From the NCBI GenBank assembly GCA_045585835.1, contig JAZMZG010000009.1, forward strand, positions 1 to 64,000: a DNA stretch of 64,000 nucleotides, in the 5' to 3' direction. The notes under the pieces are model-generated. The model was not told the DNA's origin. It did no database searches and saw only the letters and a list, made by a program, of their open reading frames with translations. The stretch is from CALCTE01 sp045585835 (lineage in GTDB: Bacteria; Bacillota; Clostridia; Oscillospirales; CAG-272). The translations under genes were made by a program, and so were the position numbers. Below, piece by piece: positions 6,775-15,402 of the stretch (positions within the stretch are counted from its first letter, which is position 1; every line of letters begins with the position of its first letter).

Positions 6775-8085
6775 TTGCTTTATATCGTGCAAGAATAAAG
6801 TGAGCGCGAGAAGATCTGCACATCCGCCGGCGGACAGATTTCTTTTTATAAATTCCTCGTCCATTTTTAAAAGCTTTTTGTGCGTTACGCCTTCCGAAAT
6901 CAAGCTTTGTGCGTAGTTTTTTGCATAGTTTGCACCGTCTTTTCCGCCTCTTTTATATAGGGTGGTATCTTCCACGCTTGCGATAAGATGCACAAGACAA
7001 ACCGACGCGGCATCATTTCTATTGTATCCGTCCGAAAGCATTTTTTCAAAAACGGGTAAGGCGATATTTTTAACGCTTGGAAAGCCCAAAAGCGCCTCAC
7101 CGCGTATTCCTTTTATTTTGCTCTCAAGATATAGTTTTTCACCTGCAGTCTTACCGCTTGCTTTTTCGAAGTCTTCCATAGCCGACTTTTCGGAAAGCTT
7201 TGCGCAGACTGCTAAAATATCTTTGGTTTCGGCTATGGGCTTTTCGGCACTGTAGAGTCTGCCCAAAGCGCCTAAAATGATTCCCAAAGAATATATGGCG
7301 CCTTTATGCGTGTTTACGCCGCCTGTTGCGGCAAACATTTTTTCTTCTGCTTTAAGCCCCGCTTTTCGTAGGAGCGAAAAGGTTTCGTCAAAAGACTTCT
7401 CGGCACTTTCAATACCTATGAGAACGCAGGTTTTAAAATAAGGCTCTATTGCCTCTGCACTTTTTTTGAAGCTTTCGAGGTTCATATCGGCGTGGCTGCC
7501 GCAGTTGTTTTTGTCGACAAGTCCTGCTTTTGGGGTAGTCTCGACCTCGCCGATAAGGCTCTTTTCGGCAAACAAGGCGATTTTTTCGCTGTCTTTTTGC
7601 TTAAAATATTCAAGGAGAATATTATTTGTTACGGCAAATACTTCGTTTGCGGTGTGCGCCCTGCTTGCGCTACATAGGCGTCCCGATTTGCCGCATACGA
7701 TACAGCCTCTTTCGTTTTGCCTTGTAAGCTTTTTGCTGTCTTTTGTTATAACGTCCATATCAAAAAGTCTGCCGAGTGCGTTTTGTTCTTCGATTTGCGT
7801 GCATACGGCTTTTATCTTTTCGGGCGGCAAATCTATCACGATATACGCTTCGGGGCCTGTTTTCAACAATCTGACGCTTTTTTCCTTGACGGCGCTTTCG
7901 TCTATGCGGCCAAGAAGCATAGCAAGTCCTTCGTCAAAGCCTCTTTTTATAACGGGAGAGGTTTTTTGGGGCCCCGCTATATTCATTGTGAAGGAAACGA
8001 TGGGGCACTTATGCTTTTTTATAAGCTCTTTTTGCATCTGCACACGCTCTTCGCGGCAGAGGAGCATTTCTTCAAGCGTTACCAT
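6760..8085 (-). CDS. citXG: CitX-CitG fusion: apo-lyase phosphoribosyl-dephospho-CoA transferase / triphosphoribosyl-dephospho-CoA synthase
   Basis: 441 residues. The ATG at 8085 is chosen because VTLEEMLLCREER is where CitX proteins begin and because it lies 4 bases after the upstream stop; its ribosome site is weak, suggesting translational coupling. N-terminal CitX part (about 1-170): PIVSFTMNIAGPQK and RGCIVCGKSGRLC with SRAH. C-terminal CitG part (about 175-441): KAGLVDKNNCGSHADMNLE and GVNTHKGAIYSLGI. CitG makes the 2'-(5''-triphosphoribosyl)-3'-dephospho-CoA precursor; CitX loads it on the acyl carrier. Context (methylaspartate genes) suggests the target is citramalate lyase, which uses the same cofactor. 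Confidence 0.92.
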   Translation of the reverse strand: MVTLEEMLLCREERVQMQKELIKKHKCPIVSFTMNIAGPQKTSPVIKRGFDEGLAMLLGRIDESAVKEKSVRLLKTGPEAYIVIDLPPEKIKAVCTQIEEQNALGRLFDMDVITKDSKKLTRQNERGCIVCGKSGRLCSASRAHTANEVFAVTNNILLEYFKQKDSEKIALFAEKSLIGEVETTPKAGLVDKNNCGSHADMNLESFKKSAEAIEPYFKTCVLIGIESAEKSFDETFSLLRKAGLKAEEKMFAATGGVNTHKGAIYSLGIILGALGRLYSAEKPIAETKDILAVCAKLSEKSAMEDFEKASGKTAGEKLYLESKIKGIRGEALLGFPSVKNIALPVFEKMLSDGYNRNDAASVCLVHLIASVEDTTLYKRGGKDGANYAKNYAQSLISEGVTHKKLLKMDEEFIKRNLSAGGCADLLALTLFLHDIKQKGSF

Positions 8086-8089
8086 CAAG

Positions 8090-9022
8090 CTATATGATAA
8101 GGTCGGATTGCTTCTTCTGCTGCTCGTCGAGCTTTTGAAGGAGCTTTTTCGCATTTTTACCGACACAACCTATAAGCATAAAGTTATGCTTGAATCTGTC
8201 GTAAACGAAGTGGTTTAAAAGGTGGAAGTTTTCTATCTGTCCCGTATGGGAAACGTGTATTCTCGGGCCGGTGCAGTAGTGGAGCTTTCCGTTTATGGAA
8301 ATGTGGCAGTTGTCCGCATACGTGACGGGCAGATTCGCCTTTATAAGCTCATTTACCTTTTCTTCGAGTTCGACGATATCGAACGAGGGTTTGGTATCGG
8401 GGAAAGTGATTGCAAAGCCGTGCTTAACGTCACCGTGTCCGCATCTTTCCATATCCTCTTTCGGCATACAGGTTTCGCAAAGGTCCTCCGCAGTATGCGC
8501 CATAAGGCGATAGCCGAGCGATTCGTAGACTGTCTCGCGTATCTCCGAAGGCTCTGGGCCGAAGATAGTCGGCCTTGAAATGAGTATCTGCTCACCGACA
8601 CCTATTAGCAGATTTGCGTTGAACCCAAGAAGCGGATACAGCAGGTCAAAATGCTCGACGATGACTCTTTTACCGTTTTGCAGAGCTTCCGTTACGGCGT
8701 CCGCAAGCACGCTCATTTGTGTAAATCCGTTTTCAAAGCGCACGTCCACGTGATATGTGTGGGGCGTGAAAAATCCCTTGTCCTGCTCTAAAAGGGGGAG
8801 AGGGCGCACGTATACGCCGTCATCGTCGTTTGTAAGCTCAAGTCCGGGAAACATTCCGCGTAAAAGCGCGCTTTTGCCCGAGCCCGCTTCGCCGATGACG
8901 CCTATGAGCTTATCGAAGGGCGACAGATAGAGCTGAGCAAGCTGCATTCCCAAGTTATACATTCTTTGATGTCCACGGGGCGCAAAATAACTGCTTATCA
9001 AATGGTTGGTTTGAAGATTCAT
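8090..9022 (-). CDS. P-loop NTPase of the citramalate/citrate lyase locus, unknown function
   Basis: 310 residues, ATG at 9022 with TGGAGG ahead, 13 bases behind citC. Walker A at residues 44-51 (GEAGSGKS). Other marks: RVIVEHFDLLYPLL, CETCMPKEDMERCGHGD (possible metal site), and HYCTGPRIHVSHTGQIENFHLL. Proteins of this type carry database names such as alanine-tRNA synthetase second additional domain, which says nothing about function. Position between citC and citXG suggests a role in maturing or activating the lyase or its cofactor, possibly ATP-driven. That is inference. Confidence 0.6.
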   Translation of the reverse strand: MNLQTNHLISSYFAPRGHQRMYNLGMQLAQLYLSPFDKLIGVIGEAGSGKSALLRGMFPGLELTNDDDGVYVRPLPLLEQDKGFFTPHTYHVDVRFENGFTQMSVLADAVTEALQNGKRVIVEHFDLLYPLLGFNANLLIGVGEQILISRPTIFGPEPSEIRETVYESLGYRLMAHTAEDLCETCMPKEDMERCGHGDVKHGFAITFPDTKPSFDIVELEEKVNELIKANLPVTYADNCHISINGKLHYCTGPRIHVSHTGQIENFHLLNHFVYDRFKHNFMLIGCVGKNAKKLLQKLDEQQKKQSDLII

Positions 9023-9035
9023 TATTTACCTCCAA

Positions 9036-10022
9036 TCAAATGAGTTTGTTTTCCATAATATAATCAAACGTGGATTTTGGCACAAGCGCTTTCGCAGATT
9101 CCAAATCGCCTTCTTGCAAAAGGCGGCGGAAAGTGCTTGCGGATATGGCGGCGCCGTCTTTTTCAAGGCGTTCGATCTCCCTTACCTCGATATTTTTTTC
9201 GGGAAGAGCTTTTATAAGCTCCTTGTTGTACATATCCGTAAGTTTAGAGGCGTGCTCCGTGCCGACGTATCGGCGTGTTATGTTTAGTCTCGGTGCAAAA
9301 TATTTAGTGAATATCTCAATATCAAGCTCGCACTGTGCGATGGGCGCATTTTCTCTGTCCTTTAAAAAGTAGGTGGGAAAGGTTTTCGATGAAATGAGAT
9401 AATCACCCGTTTCAACGACCCTTACATTTTCAAGGTCATTCGTTCCGAGCCGTACCATTTTTATTCTGTCGGCAGCCGAAAACGCACTTTTATCCTCCGA
9501 CAAAACGAAAACGTAAAGAAGGTCGCATTCCTTCGCCGCCGTTTTTATAAGATAGCGATGCCCGAGGGTGAAGGGGTTACAGTTCATAACGCAGGCACCG
9601 ACGGTTTTACCCTCCTCCTTTGCGGGCAAAGTGCCGATAAATCCTTCTATGCCGTTTTTCTTGTCCTCCATTAGCAAGACCTTGTCCGTTTTTGCTACGG
9701 TGTAGAAGAACAGAGAAGAAAACAGAATTTCGTTTTTCGGTTTGGTGTAAAGAAAAAGATGCCTGTATCCGTTTGAAAACGCCTCGTTTTTAAGAGCTGT
9801 CAAGACAGTTGCCGTAAGTCCCTGCCCTTGAAAGCTTTCATCAACGGCGATACATTTTATAAGATTTTCCCGCAAAGAGCCGCAAGCGATAAGCAAGCCG
9901 TTTTCCCAAACGAGAACGGTTTTTTCAATATCTGTATCCGCTTGTAAGTCGGAGCTTTTCAAAAAATTCTTCCAAATATTCAGTTTTTCACCTTTAAGAC
10001 GAGAAGAAATTTCGATTTCCAT
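9036..10022 (-). CDS. citC: [Citrate/citramalate lyase] acetate:ACP ligase
   Basis: 328 residues from the ATG at 10022, which has AAAAGGAGGGG ahead. N-terminal GNAT-like domain (about 1-110; AVDESFQGQGLTATVLTALK) and C-terminal nucleotidyltransferase domain with CNPFTLGHRYLI (HIGH-like GHR) and SASTFRRLL, the CitC architecture. CitC uses ATP and acetate to acetylate the thiol of the lyase cofactor, switching the lyase on. First gene of the minus-strand citC-NTPase-citXG operon, divergent from citDEF. Here the lyase is probably citramalate lyase. Confidence 0.92.
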   Translation of the reverse strand: MEIEISSRLKGEKLNIWKNFLKSSDLQADTDIEKTVLVWENGLLIACGSLRENLIKCIAVDESFQGQGLTATVLTALKNEAFSNGYRHLFLYTKPKNEILFSSLFFYTVAKTDKVLLMEDKKNGIEGFIGTLPAKEEGKTVGACVMNCNPFTLGHRYLIKTAAKECDLLYVFVLSEDKSAFSAADRIKMVRLGTNDLENVRVVETGDYLISSKTFPTYFLKDRENAPIAQCELDIEIFTKYFAPRLNITRRYVGTEHASKLTDMYNKELIKALPEKNIEVREIERLEKDGAAISASTFRRLLQEGDLESAKALVPKSTFDYIMENKLI

Positions 10023-10182
10023 AGCATTTCCCCTCCTTTTCAAGATTATTATACTACAATTATTGCAATATGCAAAGAAAAAAATATAAAAAAGCCCAAA
10101 AAGAATTGCTTTTTTCGAAATTGTGTTATACAATATCATTGAATTGTTACTATATCTTTTATAATCGGTAAAGGAGAGAAGT
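10023..10182. promoter_or_regulatory. Divergent control region between citC and citD
   Basis: Minus strand: TATAAT (as ATTATA at 10048-10053), 16-base spacer, TTGCAT (as ATGCAA at 10070-10075), a good citC promoter. An inverted repeat TTGCA-N3-TGCAA at 10063-10075 overlaps that -35. Another inverted repeat, ATTGT-N5-ACAAT, is at 10120-10134. For citD a TATAAT is at 10160-10165 but lies very close to the start and has no good -35. The inverted repeats are candidate sites for the GntR regulator at 14270-15247. Confidence 0.55.
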
Positions 10183-10449
10183 ATGGATATTTTAAAAAAC
10201 GCATCTTCGGGAACTCTTGAGTCCAGCGATGCATACGTTGAGATATCAAAATCGGACGTGTTGACCGTCGAGATAGAATCGGTCGTAAAGCAGCAGTTCG
10301 GAAAAGAAATAGAGGCGGCGGTCTTTGACGTATTAAAAGAGCAGGGCGTGGACGCCGCTTTCGTTAAAGTTATCGACAGAGGTGCTTTGGAGTGCGTTAT
10401 CCGCGCTCGTGTCGAAACGGCAGTGCTTCGTGCAAAGGAGGAAAAGTGA
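10183..10449 (+). CDS. citD: Citramalate/citrate lyase acyl carrier (gamma) subunit
   Basis: 88 residues, ATG at 10183 with AAAGGAGAG ahead. GTLESSD at residues 10-16 contains Ser14, the site that carries the phosphoribosyl-dephospho-CoA group in CitD proteins. Acts as the acyl carrier in the lyase complex, shuttling acetyl and citramalyl (or citryl) thioesters. Its stop overlaps the citE start by one base (TGATG). Confidence 0.93.
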   Translation: MDILKNASSGTLESSDAYVEISKSDVLTVEIESVVKQQFGKEIEAAVFDVLKEQGVDAAFVKVIDRGALECVIRARVETAVLRAKEEK

Positions 10450-11333
10450 TGCGCCGCAGTATGCTTTTTTTACCCGGCAACAATCCCAATATGCTTATAA
10501 ACGGAAACTGCCTTGGCGCAGATGCCGTTATATTTGACCTTGAGGACGCCGTAAGTCCAACCGAAAAGGACGCTGCGAGGATACTTGTGCGCAATACCGT
10601 AAAATATATGGATTTTCGCGGCTGTGAAATTATCGTGCGCGTAAATTCGGTTGACACCGAATATTTTAAAGCAGATATCGACGCGATACTGCCGTATAGG
10701 CCCGGCCTTATCTTGCTTCCTAAAACGAGCAGTGCCGAAGAAGTTCGCTTTGCCGACGAATATATGGCAAGCGTTGAAAAAAGCCTCGGTATAGCGGAAG
10801 GCACTGTTGGACTTATGCCGCTTATCGAAACGGCGCTCGGAGTTGAAAATTCCTTTGCTATCGCGACGTGCACGAAAAGAGTAAAGGCGTTGTTTTTGGG
10901 TGCGGAGGATCTTACCGCCGATTTACAGTGTAAGCGCACGAAAGAGGGCAGAGAGATAGAATATGCAAGAACGCGCCTTGTCGTTGCTGCACGCGCCGCA
11001 GGCATTGATGTTTACGATACGCCTTTTACCGACGTAAACGACGACGAGGGTGCGCTCTCTGACGCAGAGCTTTCAAAGGCTTTGGGATTTACGGGCAAGG
11101 CGGCGATCTCGCCCCGTCACGTCGAGGTGATAAATTCCGTCTTTAGTCCGACTTTAGAGGAGATCGACTATGCATACGAGGTATTGGAAGCTATAGAGCT
11201 TGCTAAAGCGCAGGGCAAGGGCGCTATAGCGCTTCGAGGAAAAATGATAGATGCTCCGATAGTTACGAGAGCCGAGCGCATAGTCGCTATGGCAAAACAG
11301 CTTGGTATGGATAGGAGGTACGAAAATGAATAA
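10449..11333 (+). CDS. citE: Citramalyl/citryl-ACP lyase (beta) subunit
   Basis: 294 residues. ATG at 10449 overlaps the citD stop; AAAGGAGGAAAAG lies ahead. Signature of the HpcH/CitE aldolase-like family: MLFLPGNNPNML, VIFDLEDAVSPTEKDAAR, PLIETALGVENSF and LFLGAEDLTADL (acidic metal ligands). It cleaves the carrier-bound thioester to acetyl-ACP and an oxo acid. With the glutamate mutase and methylaspartase genes next door, the expected substrate is (S)-citramalyl-ACP, giving pyruvate; sequence alone does not separate this from citryl-ACP. Confidence 0.92.
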   Translation: MRRSMLFLPGNNPNMLINGNCLGADAVIFDLEDAVSPTEKDAARILVRNTVKYMDFRGCEIIVRVNSVDTEYFKADIDAILPYRPGLILLPKTSSAEEVRFADEYMASVEKSLGIAEGTVGLMPLIETALGVENSFAIATCTKRVKALFLGAEDLTADLQCKRTKEGREIEYARTRLVVAARAAGIDVYDTPFTDVNDDEGALSDAELSKALGFTGKAAISPRHVEVINSVFSPTLEEIDYAYEVLEAIELAKAQGKGAIALRGKMIDAPIVTRAERIVAMAKQLGMDRRYENE

Positions 11334-12738
11334 GCTCGTTTCTTCCGTTAGAGAGGCAATATCGCTTTGCGGACTTCGTGACGGAATGACCGTATCCTTT
11401 CACCATCATTTGAGAAACGGCGACTACGTTCTAAACACGGTTATGGGCGAAATTGCAAATATGGGATACCGTGATATAAGCGTAAACGCAAGCTCCCTTT
11501 TCGATGCGCACGCACCCCTTATCGAGCATATCAAAAACGGCGTCGTTACGAACGTTGCCGCCGATTATATATCGGCATATCTCGGCAGAGCCTTTTCAAA
11601 CGGCGTGCTTGCAAATCCCGTACAGTTCAGAACGCACGGCGGAAGACCTGCGGATATCGCAAGAGGAGCAACGCCCATTGACGTTGCGTTTATAGCCGCA
11701 CCGAGCGCAGACCCTATGGGCAACTGCTCGGGAAAATACGGTCCCTCTGCGTGCGGAAGCCTCGGATATGCGTTTGCGGACGCTATGTTTGCAAAAAAGG
11801 TGGTCGTAATAACCGACAATCTCGTTTCATATCCCATGCAGGATTTTTCGATATCGGAGGATTATGTAGACTTTGTTGTCAAAGTCGATGCGATAGGTGA
11901 CCCCAAGGGCATCGTTTCGGGCACGACGAAGATAACCCGTGACCCCGTGGGACTCGTTATGGCACGCCATGCGGCAAGAGTTATCGAGGCGTCGGGCTAT
12001 TTAAAGGACGGCTTTTCTTTCCAAACGGGCGCAGGCGGCGCATCTCTTGCGGCGGCAAAATACTTAAAGGATATTATGCTTTCAAAAGGCGTGGTCGGCA
12101 GCTTCGGAATGGGCGGCATCACGGGATATATGGTAGATATGTTAAGGGAAGGCTGCTTTGAAAAGCTCCTTGACGTTCAGTGCTTCGACCTTGCGGCAGT
12201 AGAGTCTATCCGCACAGACCCAAGGCATATCGAGATATCGGCTATGCAGTACGCTTCTCCGACTGCCAAAAGCGCGGCGGTAGACAGCCTTGACGTTGTT
12301 ATATTGGGCGCAACCGAGATAGATACCGATTTCAACGTAAACGTGCATACGGACTCAAACGGATACATTATGGGCGGAAGCGGCGGCCACAGCGATACTG
12401 CGGCGGGCTCGAAGCTGTCTATGATAATTGCGCCGATGTTCCGTGCAAGACTCCCCATAGTTACGGATAAGGTGTCTTGTATTTCAACACCCGGGCGTGA
12501 CATCGATGTTCTCGTAACGCAAGGCGGTATTGCCGTAAACCCCAAGAACGACGAGCTAAAATATCGCTTAAAGGACGCAGGACTTCCCATAGTGGATATT
12601 TTTGAGCTTAAAGAGAAAACGGAAAAGATAACGGGAACGCCCCGCCCAATAGCAAAAGGCGACAGGGTAGTAGCGGAGGTTATAAGTCGCGACGGCGATT
12701 TACTTGACAAAATCTACAACGTTCCCGAAAACAGATAG
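11326..12738 (+). CDS. citF: Citramalate/citrate lyase acyl-ACP transferase (alpha) subunit
   Basis: 470 residues; ATG at 11326 with AGGAGGTACGAAA ahead, overlapping the end of citE by 8 bases. CoA-transferase-like fold with FHHHLRNGDYVLN, SADPMGNCSGKYGP, GAGGASLAAAKYL and GGSGGHSDTAAG, the conserved CitF blocks. It exchanges acetyl on the carrier for the incoming acid. Slightly shorter than typical citrate lyase alpha (about 510), mainly at the N-terminus. Substrate is inferred to be citramalate from context. Confidence 0.92.
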   Translation: MNKLVSSVREAISLCGLRDGMTVSFHHHLRNGDYVLNTVMGEIANMGYRDISVNASSLFDAHAPLIEHIKNGVVTNVAADYISAYLGRAFSNGVLANPVQFRTHGGRPADIARGATPIDVAFIAAPSADPMGNCSGKYGPSACGSLGYAFADAMFAKKVVVITDNLVSYPMQDFSISEDYVDFVVKVDAIGDPKGIVSGTTKITRDPVGLVMARHAARVIEASGYLKDGFSFQTGAGGASLAAAKYLKDIMLSKGVVGSFGMGGITGYMVDMLREGCFEKLLDVQCFDLAAVESIRTDPRHIEISAMQYASPTAKSAAVDSLDVVILGATEIDTDFNVNVHTDSNGYIMGGSGGHSDTAAGSKLSMIIAPMFRARLPIVTDKVSCISTPGRDIDVLVTQGGIAVNPKNDELKYRLKDAGLPIVDIFELKEKTEKITGTPRPIAKGDRVVAEVISRDGDLLDKIYNVPENR

Positions 12739-12748
12739 GAGAAATTCA

Positions 12749-13591
12749 ATGAGAGAGATAGAAGCAAGTCTTATAACAAAAACCGTAAAAAGACTTTGCA
12801 TTGAAGCAAATTGCCATTTAACAAACGATGTAAAGGAGCGTATTTGCTCTTGTCACGAAAAAGAAACGTGGCCGCAGGCGAAAGAGATACTCGGACATAT
12901 AATCGAAAACTACGAGATTGCCGACAAGCAAAACCAACCCGTATGTCAGGACACGGGAGTGACTTGCGTATTTCTTAATATAGGACAGGACGTTCACATT
13001 ACGGGCGACCTTGCCGATGCCGTAAACGAGGGCGTAAGGCAGGGCTACGATGAAGGATATTTGCGCAAAAGCGTAATAAAAGACCCGCTGTTTGACAGAG
13101 TGAATACGGGCGATAACACTCCCGCTATGATATATACGGAGATAGTGCCGGGGGATAAGATAGAGGTGACAGTTGCACCCAAGGGCTTTGGAAGCGAAAA
13201 CGTAAGCAAGCTTACGATGCTTCGCCCCTCGGACGGACTTGAAGGCGTAAAAGATTTTATATGCAAGGTCGTTGAGGACGCAGGCCCCAACCCCTGTCCG
13301 CCCATCATTGTCGGCGTAGGTGTCGGCGGCACCTTCGATAAGGCGGCGTATCTTGCGAAGAAGGCACTTTTACGTCCTCTTGACAAAAGGCACCCCGACC
13401 CCTTATACGCAGCTTTGGAAGAGGAGCTTTTGGAGCGAATAAACGCACTTGGTATAGGGCCTCAAGGCTTTGGCGGAAAGACTACCGCCCTTGCCGTAAA
13501 TATTGAAAAATTCGCAACGCATTTTGCGGGACTTCCCGTAGCGGTAAACTTAAACTGCCACGTTGCAAGACATAAGACGGAGGTGCTTTAA
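12749..13591 (+). CDS. Class I Fe-S hydro-lyase alpha subunit, probable mesaconase
   Basis: 280 residues, ATG at 12749 with AGGAGAAATTCA ahead. Homologous to the N-terminal domain of class I fumarases and to TtdA. Cys residues expected to hold the 4Fe-4S cluster are in VCQDTGV, PNPCPP and NLNCHVARH. Default naming would be fumarate hydratase alpha. Class I fumarases can hydrate mesaconate, and the gene lies in one operon between citramalate lyase and the glutamate mutase set, so mesaconate to (S)-citramalate is the likely reaction. The cluster is oxygen-sensitive, fitting an anaerobe. Confidence 0.85.
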   Translation: MREIEASLITKTVKRLCIEANCHLTNDVKERICSCHEKETWPQAKEILGHIIENYEIADKQNQPVCQDTGVTCVFLNIGQDVHITGDLADAVNEGVRQGYDEGYLRKSVIKDPLFDRVNTGDNTPAMIYTEIVPGDKIEVTVAPKGFGSENVSKLTMLRPSDGLEGVKDFICKVVEDAGPNPCPPIIVGVGVGGTFDKAAYLAKKALLRPLDKRHPDPLYAALEEELLERINALGIGPQGFGGKTTALAVNIEKFATHFAGLPVAVNLNCHVARHKTEVL

Positions 13592-13592
13592 A

Positions 13593-14150
13593 ATGGCTAT
13601 ACATATCAAAGCGCCTCTTTCAAGAGAGGACGCAAAAAAATTGCGTGCGGGAGATTCGATTCTTATTTCGGGTGTAATTTACACCGCACGAGACGCCGCA
13701 CATAAAAGGCTTTGCGAGCTTGAAGCCGAAGGCAAAGAAATGCCTATTGACTTAAAGGACAGTATTATATATTTCGTAGGCCCGACACCCGCAAAGCCGG
13801 GGCAGGTCATCGGCTCTGCAGGGCCGACCACCTCGTACAGAATGGACGCATACAGTCCTTCCCTTATAAAAGAGGGGCTCACGGGTATGATAGGCAAGGG
13901 CAAGAGAGGGAATGATGTCGTCGAGGCTATGAAAAAATACGGTGCCGTGTATTTCGGTGCGATAGGCGGTTGCGGCGCACTGCTCAGCAAATGCATAAAG
14001 AAAGCGGAAGTAGTAGCTTACGAGGACCTCGGCGCAGAGGCTATAAGAAGGCTTGAGGTCGAAGATTTGCCTGTGGTCGTCATTATCGACAGCTTGGGCA
14101 ATAACCTATACGAAAGCGGCAGAAAAAATTATCTTCAGCAAAATAAATAA
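13593..14150 (+). CDS. Class I Fe-S hydro-lyase beta subunit, probable mesaconase
   Basis: 185 residues, ATG at 13593, one base after the alpha-subunit stop, with GGAGG in the preceding codons. Corresponds to the C-terminal domain of class I fumarases/TtdB: GDSILISGVIYTARDAAHK, YFVGPTPAKPGQVIGSAGPTT and FGAIGGCGALLSKCIK. The alpha and beta subunits form the active site together. Last gene of the citDEF operon; a strong terminator follows at 14156-14181. Confidence 0.87.
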   Translation: MAIHIKAPLSREDAKKLRAGDSILISGVIYTARDAAHKRLCELEAEGKEMPIDLKDSIIYFVGPTPAKPGQVIGSAGPTTSYRMDAYSPSLIKEGLTGMIGKGKRGNDVVEAMKKYGAVYFGAIGGCGALLSKCIKKAEVVAYEDLGAEAIRRLEVEDLPVVVIIDSLGNNLYESGRKNYLQQNK

Positions 14151-14155
14151 GAAGT

Positions 14156-14181
14156 CGGGGCGTCTTTTGAAGGACGCCCCG
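14156..14181 (+). terminator. Terminator of the citDEF-mesaconase operon
   Basis: CGGGGCGTC at 14156-14164 pairs with 14173-14181 around an 8-base loop, followed by TTTT. Confidence 0.9.
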
Positions 14182-14208
14182 TTTTAATTTACATTTTGCC
14201 AAAAACAC

Positions 14209-14237
14209 TTGACAAAATTGCCTGTGGGTATTAGAAT
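14209..14237 (+). promoter_or_regulatory. Promoter of the GntR-family gene
   Basis: TTGACA at 14209-14214, 17-base spacer, TAGAAT at 14232-14237; 33 bases ahead of the GTG start at 14270. Confidence 0.85.
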
Positions 14238-14269
14238 TGATATATAACAATTACAGAGGTGCGATTTCA

Positions 14270-15247
14270 GTGAGTATAATTTACAAAATAAATCCTGAGC
14301 TTGACATACCGATTTACAGACAGCTTGTAGATGCTGTTCGTGCGGCGATAAAGAAGGGTGAGCTTACGGCAGGGCAGAGGCTTCCGACGGTTGCCGAGAT
14401 GACGGATATGCTATCTGTGGCAAGAGGAACCGTAAAGCGTGCATACGACGAGCTTGAGATAGCGGGACTTATCGAAAAGGTGCAGGGCAGAGGAACCTTC
14501 GTGCGCTATCAGCCGCAGAATTCGGGAAGCCGCAAGGAGCAGGCGATGGCTGCTATAGACAGTATGCTCACGTCGCTTGAGGAGATGGGACTGTCGGCGG
14601 CGGAGATAAATATTTTCTTAAATTTAAAGTTGCGAGAGAGAAGCGAGGAGGAGTCGCACGTTAAGGTTGCGGTTATAGAATGCAACCCCGAAACTCTTTC
14701 GCATATGTCCGAGCAGCTCAGGCTCATAAACGGAGTTGACCTTTATTCGTATATGCTTGACAACATAAAGCAGTATCCGTATACCGTCGGCGACGATTTC
14801 GACCTTATTGTTTCGACCTCTACGCATACCGAGCTTCTTGAGGAGCTTTTGCCCGAAAAGAAGAAGATAGCAAGGGTCGCACTTCGCCCCTCACCGATAT
14901 TTTTGTCGCATATCATAAAGCTGCGCCACAACGAAAAGCTCGGAATCATAGGCTACAGCCGCCGCTTCGGAGAGCTTATAAAGAAAGCGACCGATGCATA
15001 TACCGACGACGTTTCGGTCAACGCCCCTCTTGCACTTGAAGACAACGGTAATATAAAGGAATATTTAGAGGATAAAGATGTAGTATTGGTACCCAAGCAC
15101 TACGAAAAGTATTTCGGCGCAGAGGGTGCGGCAGACGTGAAAAAGTTTAAAGGCGAGATAATTGAGTGCTTTTACGAAATGGATGAAGGCTCGCTTTTGT
15201 ATCTTGAGAATAAGATAAAGCGTCTTTTGAACGATAAAACCATATAA
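14270..15247 (+). CDS. GntR-family transcriptional regulator, probable controller of glutamate fermentation
   Basis: 325 residues, GTG at 14270 placed by AGAGGTG and the promoter. N-terminal winged helix typical of GntR (about 10-75): IPIYRQLVDAVRAAIKKGEL, LPTVAEMTDMLSVARGTVK and GLIEKVQGRGTF. The C-terminal 240 residues are an effector or dimer domain I cannot name; it lacks an aminotransferase domain, so not MocR. It has its own promoter and terminator between the citDEF and glm operons. Candidate operators are the palindromes at 15361-15372 and 10120-10134. The effector may be a pathway intermediate; unproven. Confidence 0.85.
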   Translation: MSIIYKINPELDIPIYRQLVDAVRAAIKKGELTAGQRLPTVAEMTDMLSVARGTVKRAYDELEIAGLIEKVQGRGTFVRYQPQNSGSRKEQAMAAIDSMLTSLEEMGLSAAEINIFLNLKLRERSEEESHVKVAVIECNPETLSHMSEQLRLINGVDLYSYMLDNIKQYPYTVGDDFDLIVSTSTHTELLEELLPEKKKIARVALRPSPIFLSHIIKLRHNEKLGIIGYSRRFGELIKKATDAYTDDVSVNAPLALEDNGNIKEYLEDKDVVLVPKHYEKYFGAEGAADVKKFKGEIIECFYEMDEGSLLYLENKIKRLLNDKTI

Positions 15248-15251
15248 CTTG

Positions 15252-15279
15252 ATTTCCCTCTTCGTTTGAAGGGGGAAAT
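15252..15279 (+). terminator. Terminator of the GntR gene
   Basis: ATTTCCCTCTTC at 15252-15263 pairs with 15268-15279 (one G.U pair), loop GTTT, followed by TTTT. Confidence 0.85.
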
Positions 15280-15315
15280 TTTTGCAAAAAAGCGATTCTT
15301 TTACGCTTTTGCTTA

Positions 15316-15372
15316 TTGACAAATGTTATATCACATTGTATTATATAGGAGTAGAACAATAATGTATACATT
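15316..15372 (+). promoter_or_regulatory. Promoter and candidate operator of the glutamate mutase operon
   Basis: TTGACA at 15316-15321, 17-base spacer, TATTAT at 15339-15344. A perfect 12-base palindrome AATGTATACATT at 15361-15372 lies just after the expected transcription start, a usual place for a repressor site; the TGTATACA core resembles known GntR-family operators. Confidence 0.75.
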
Positions 15373-15402
15373 TGTTCACTATGAATACAATGAGGTGCAA
15401 TT

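Noticed and set aside
11302..11325. Earlier start for citF
   Set aside because: The ATG at 11326 has the ribosome site and family-typical N-terminus; the extension lies inside citE.
10183..14150. Citrate fermentation operon with fumarase
   Set aside because: Homology allows it, but no citrate transporter or oxaloacetate decarboxylase is present and the neighbours are glutamate mutase and methylaspartase; the citramalate/mesaconate reading fits better.
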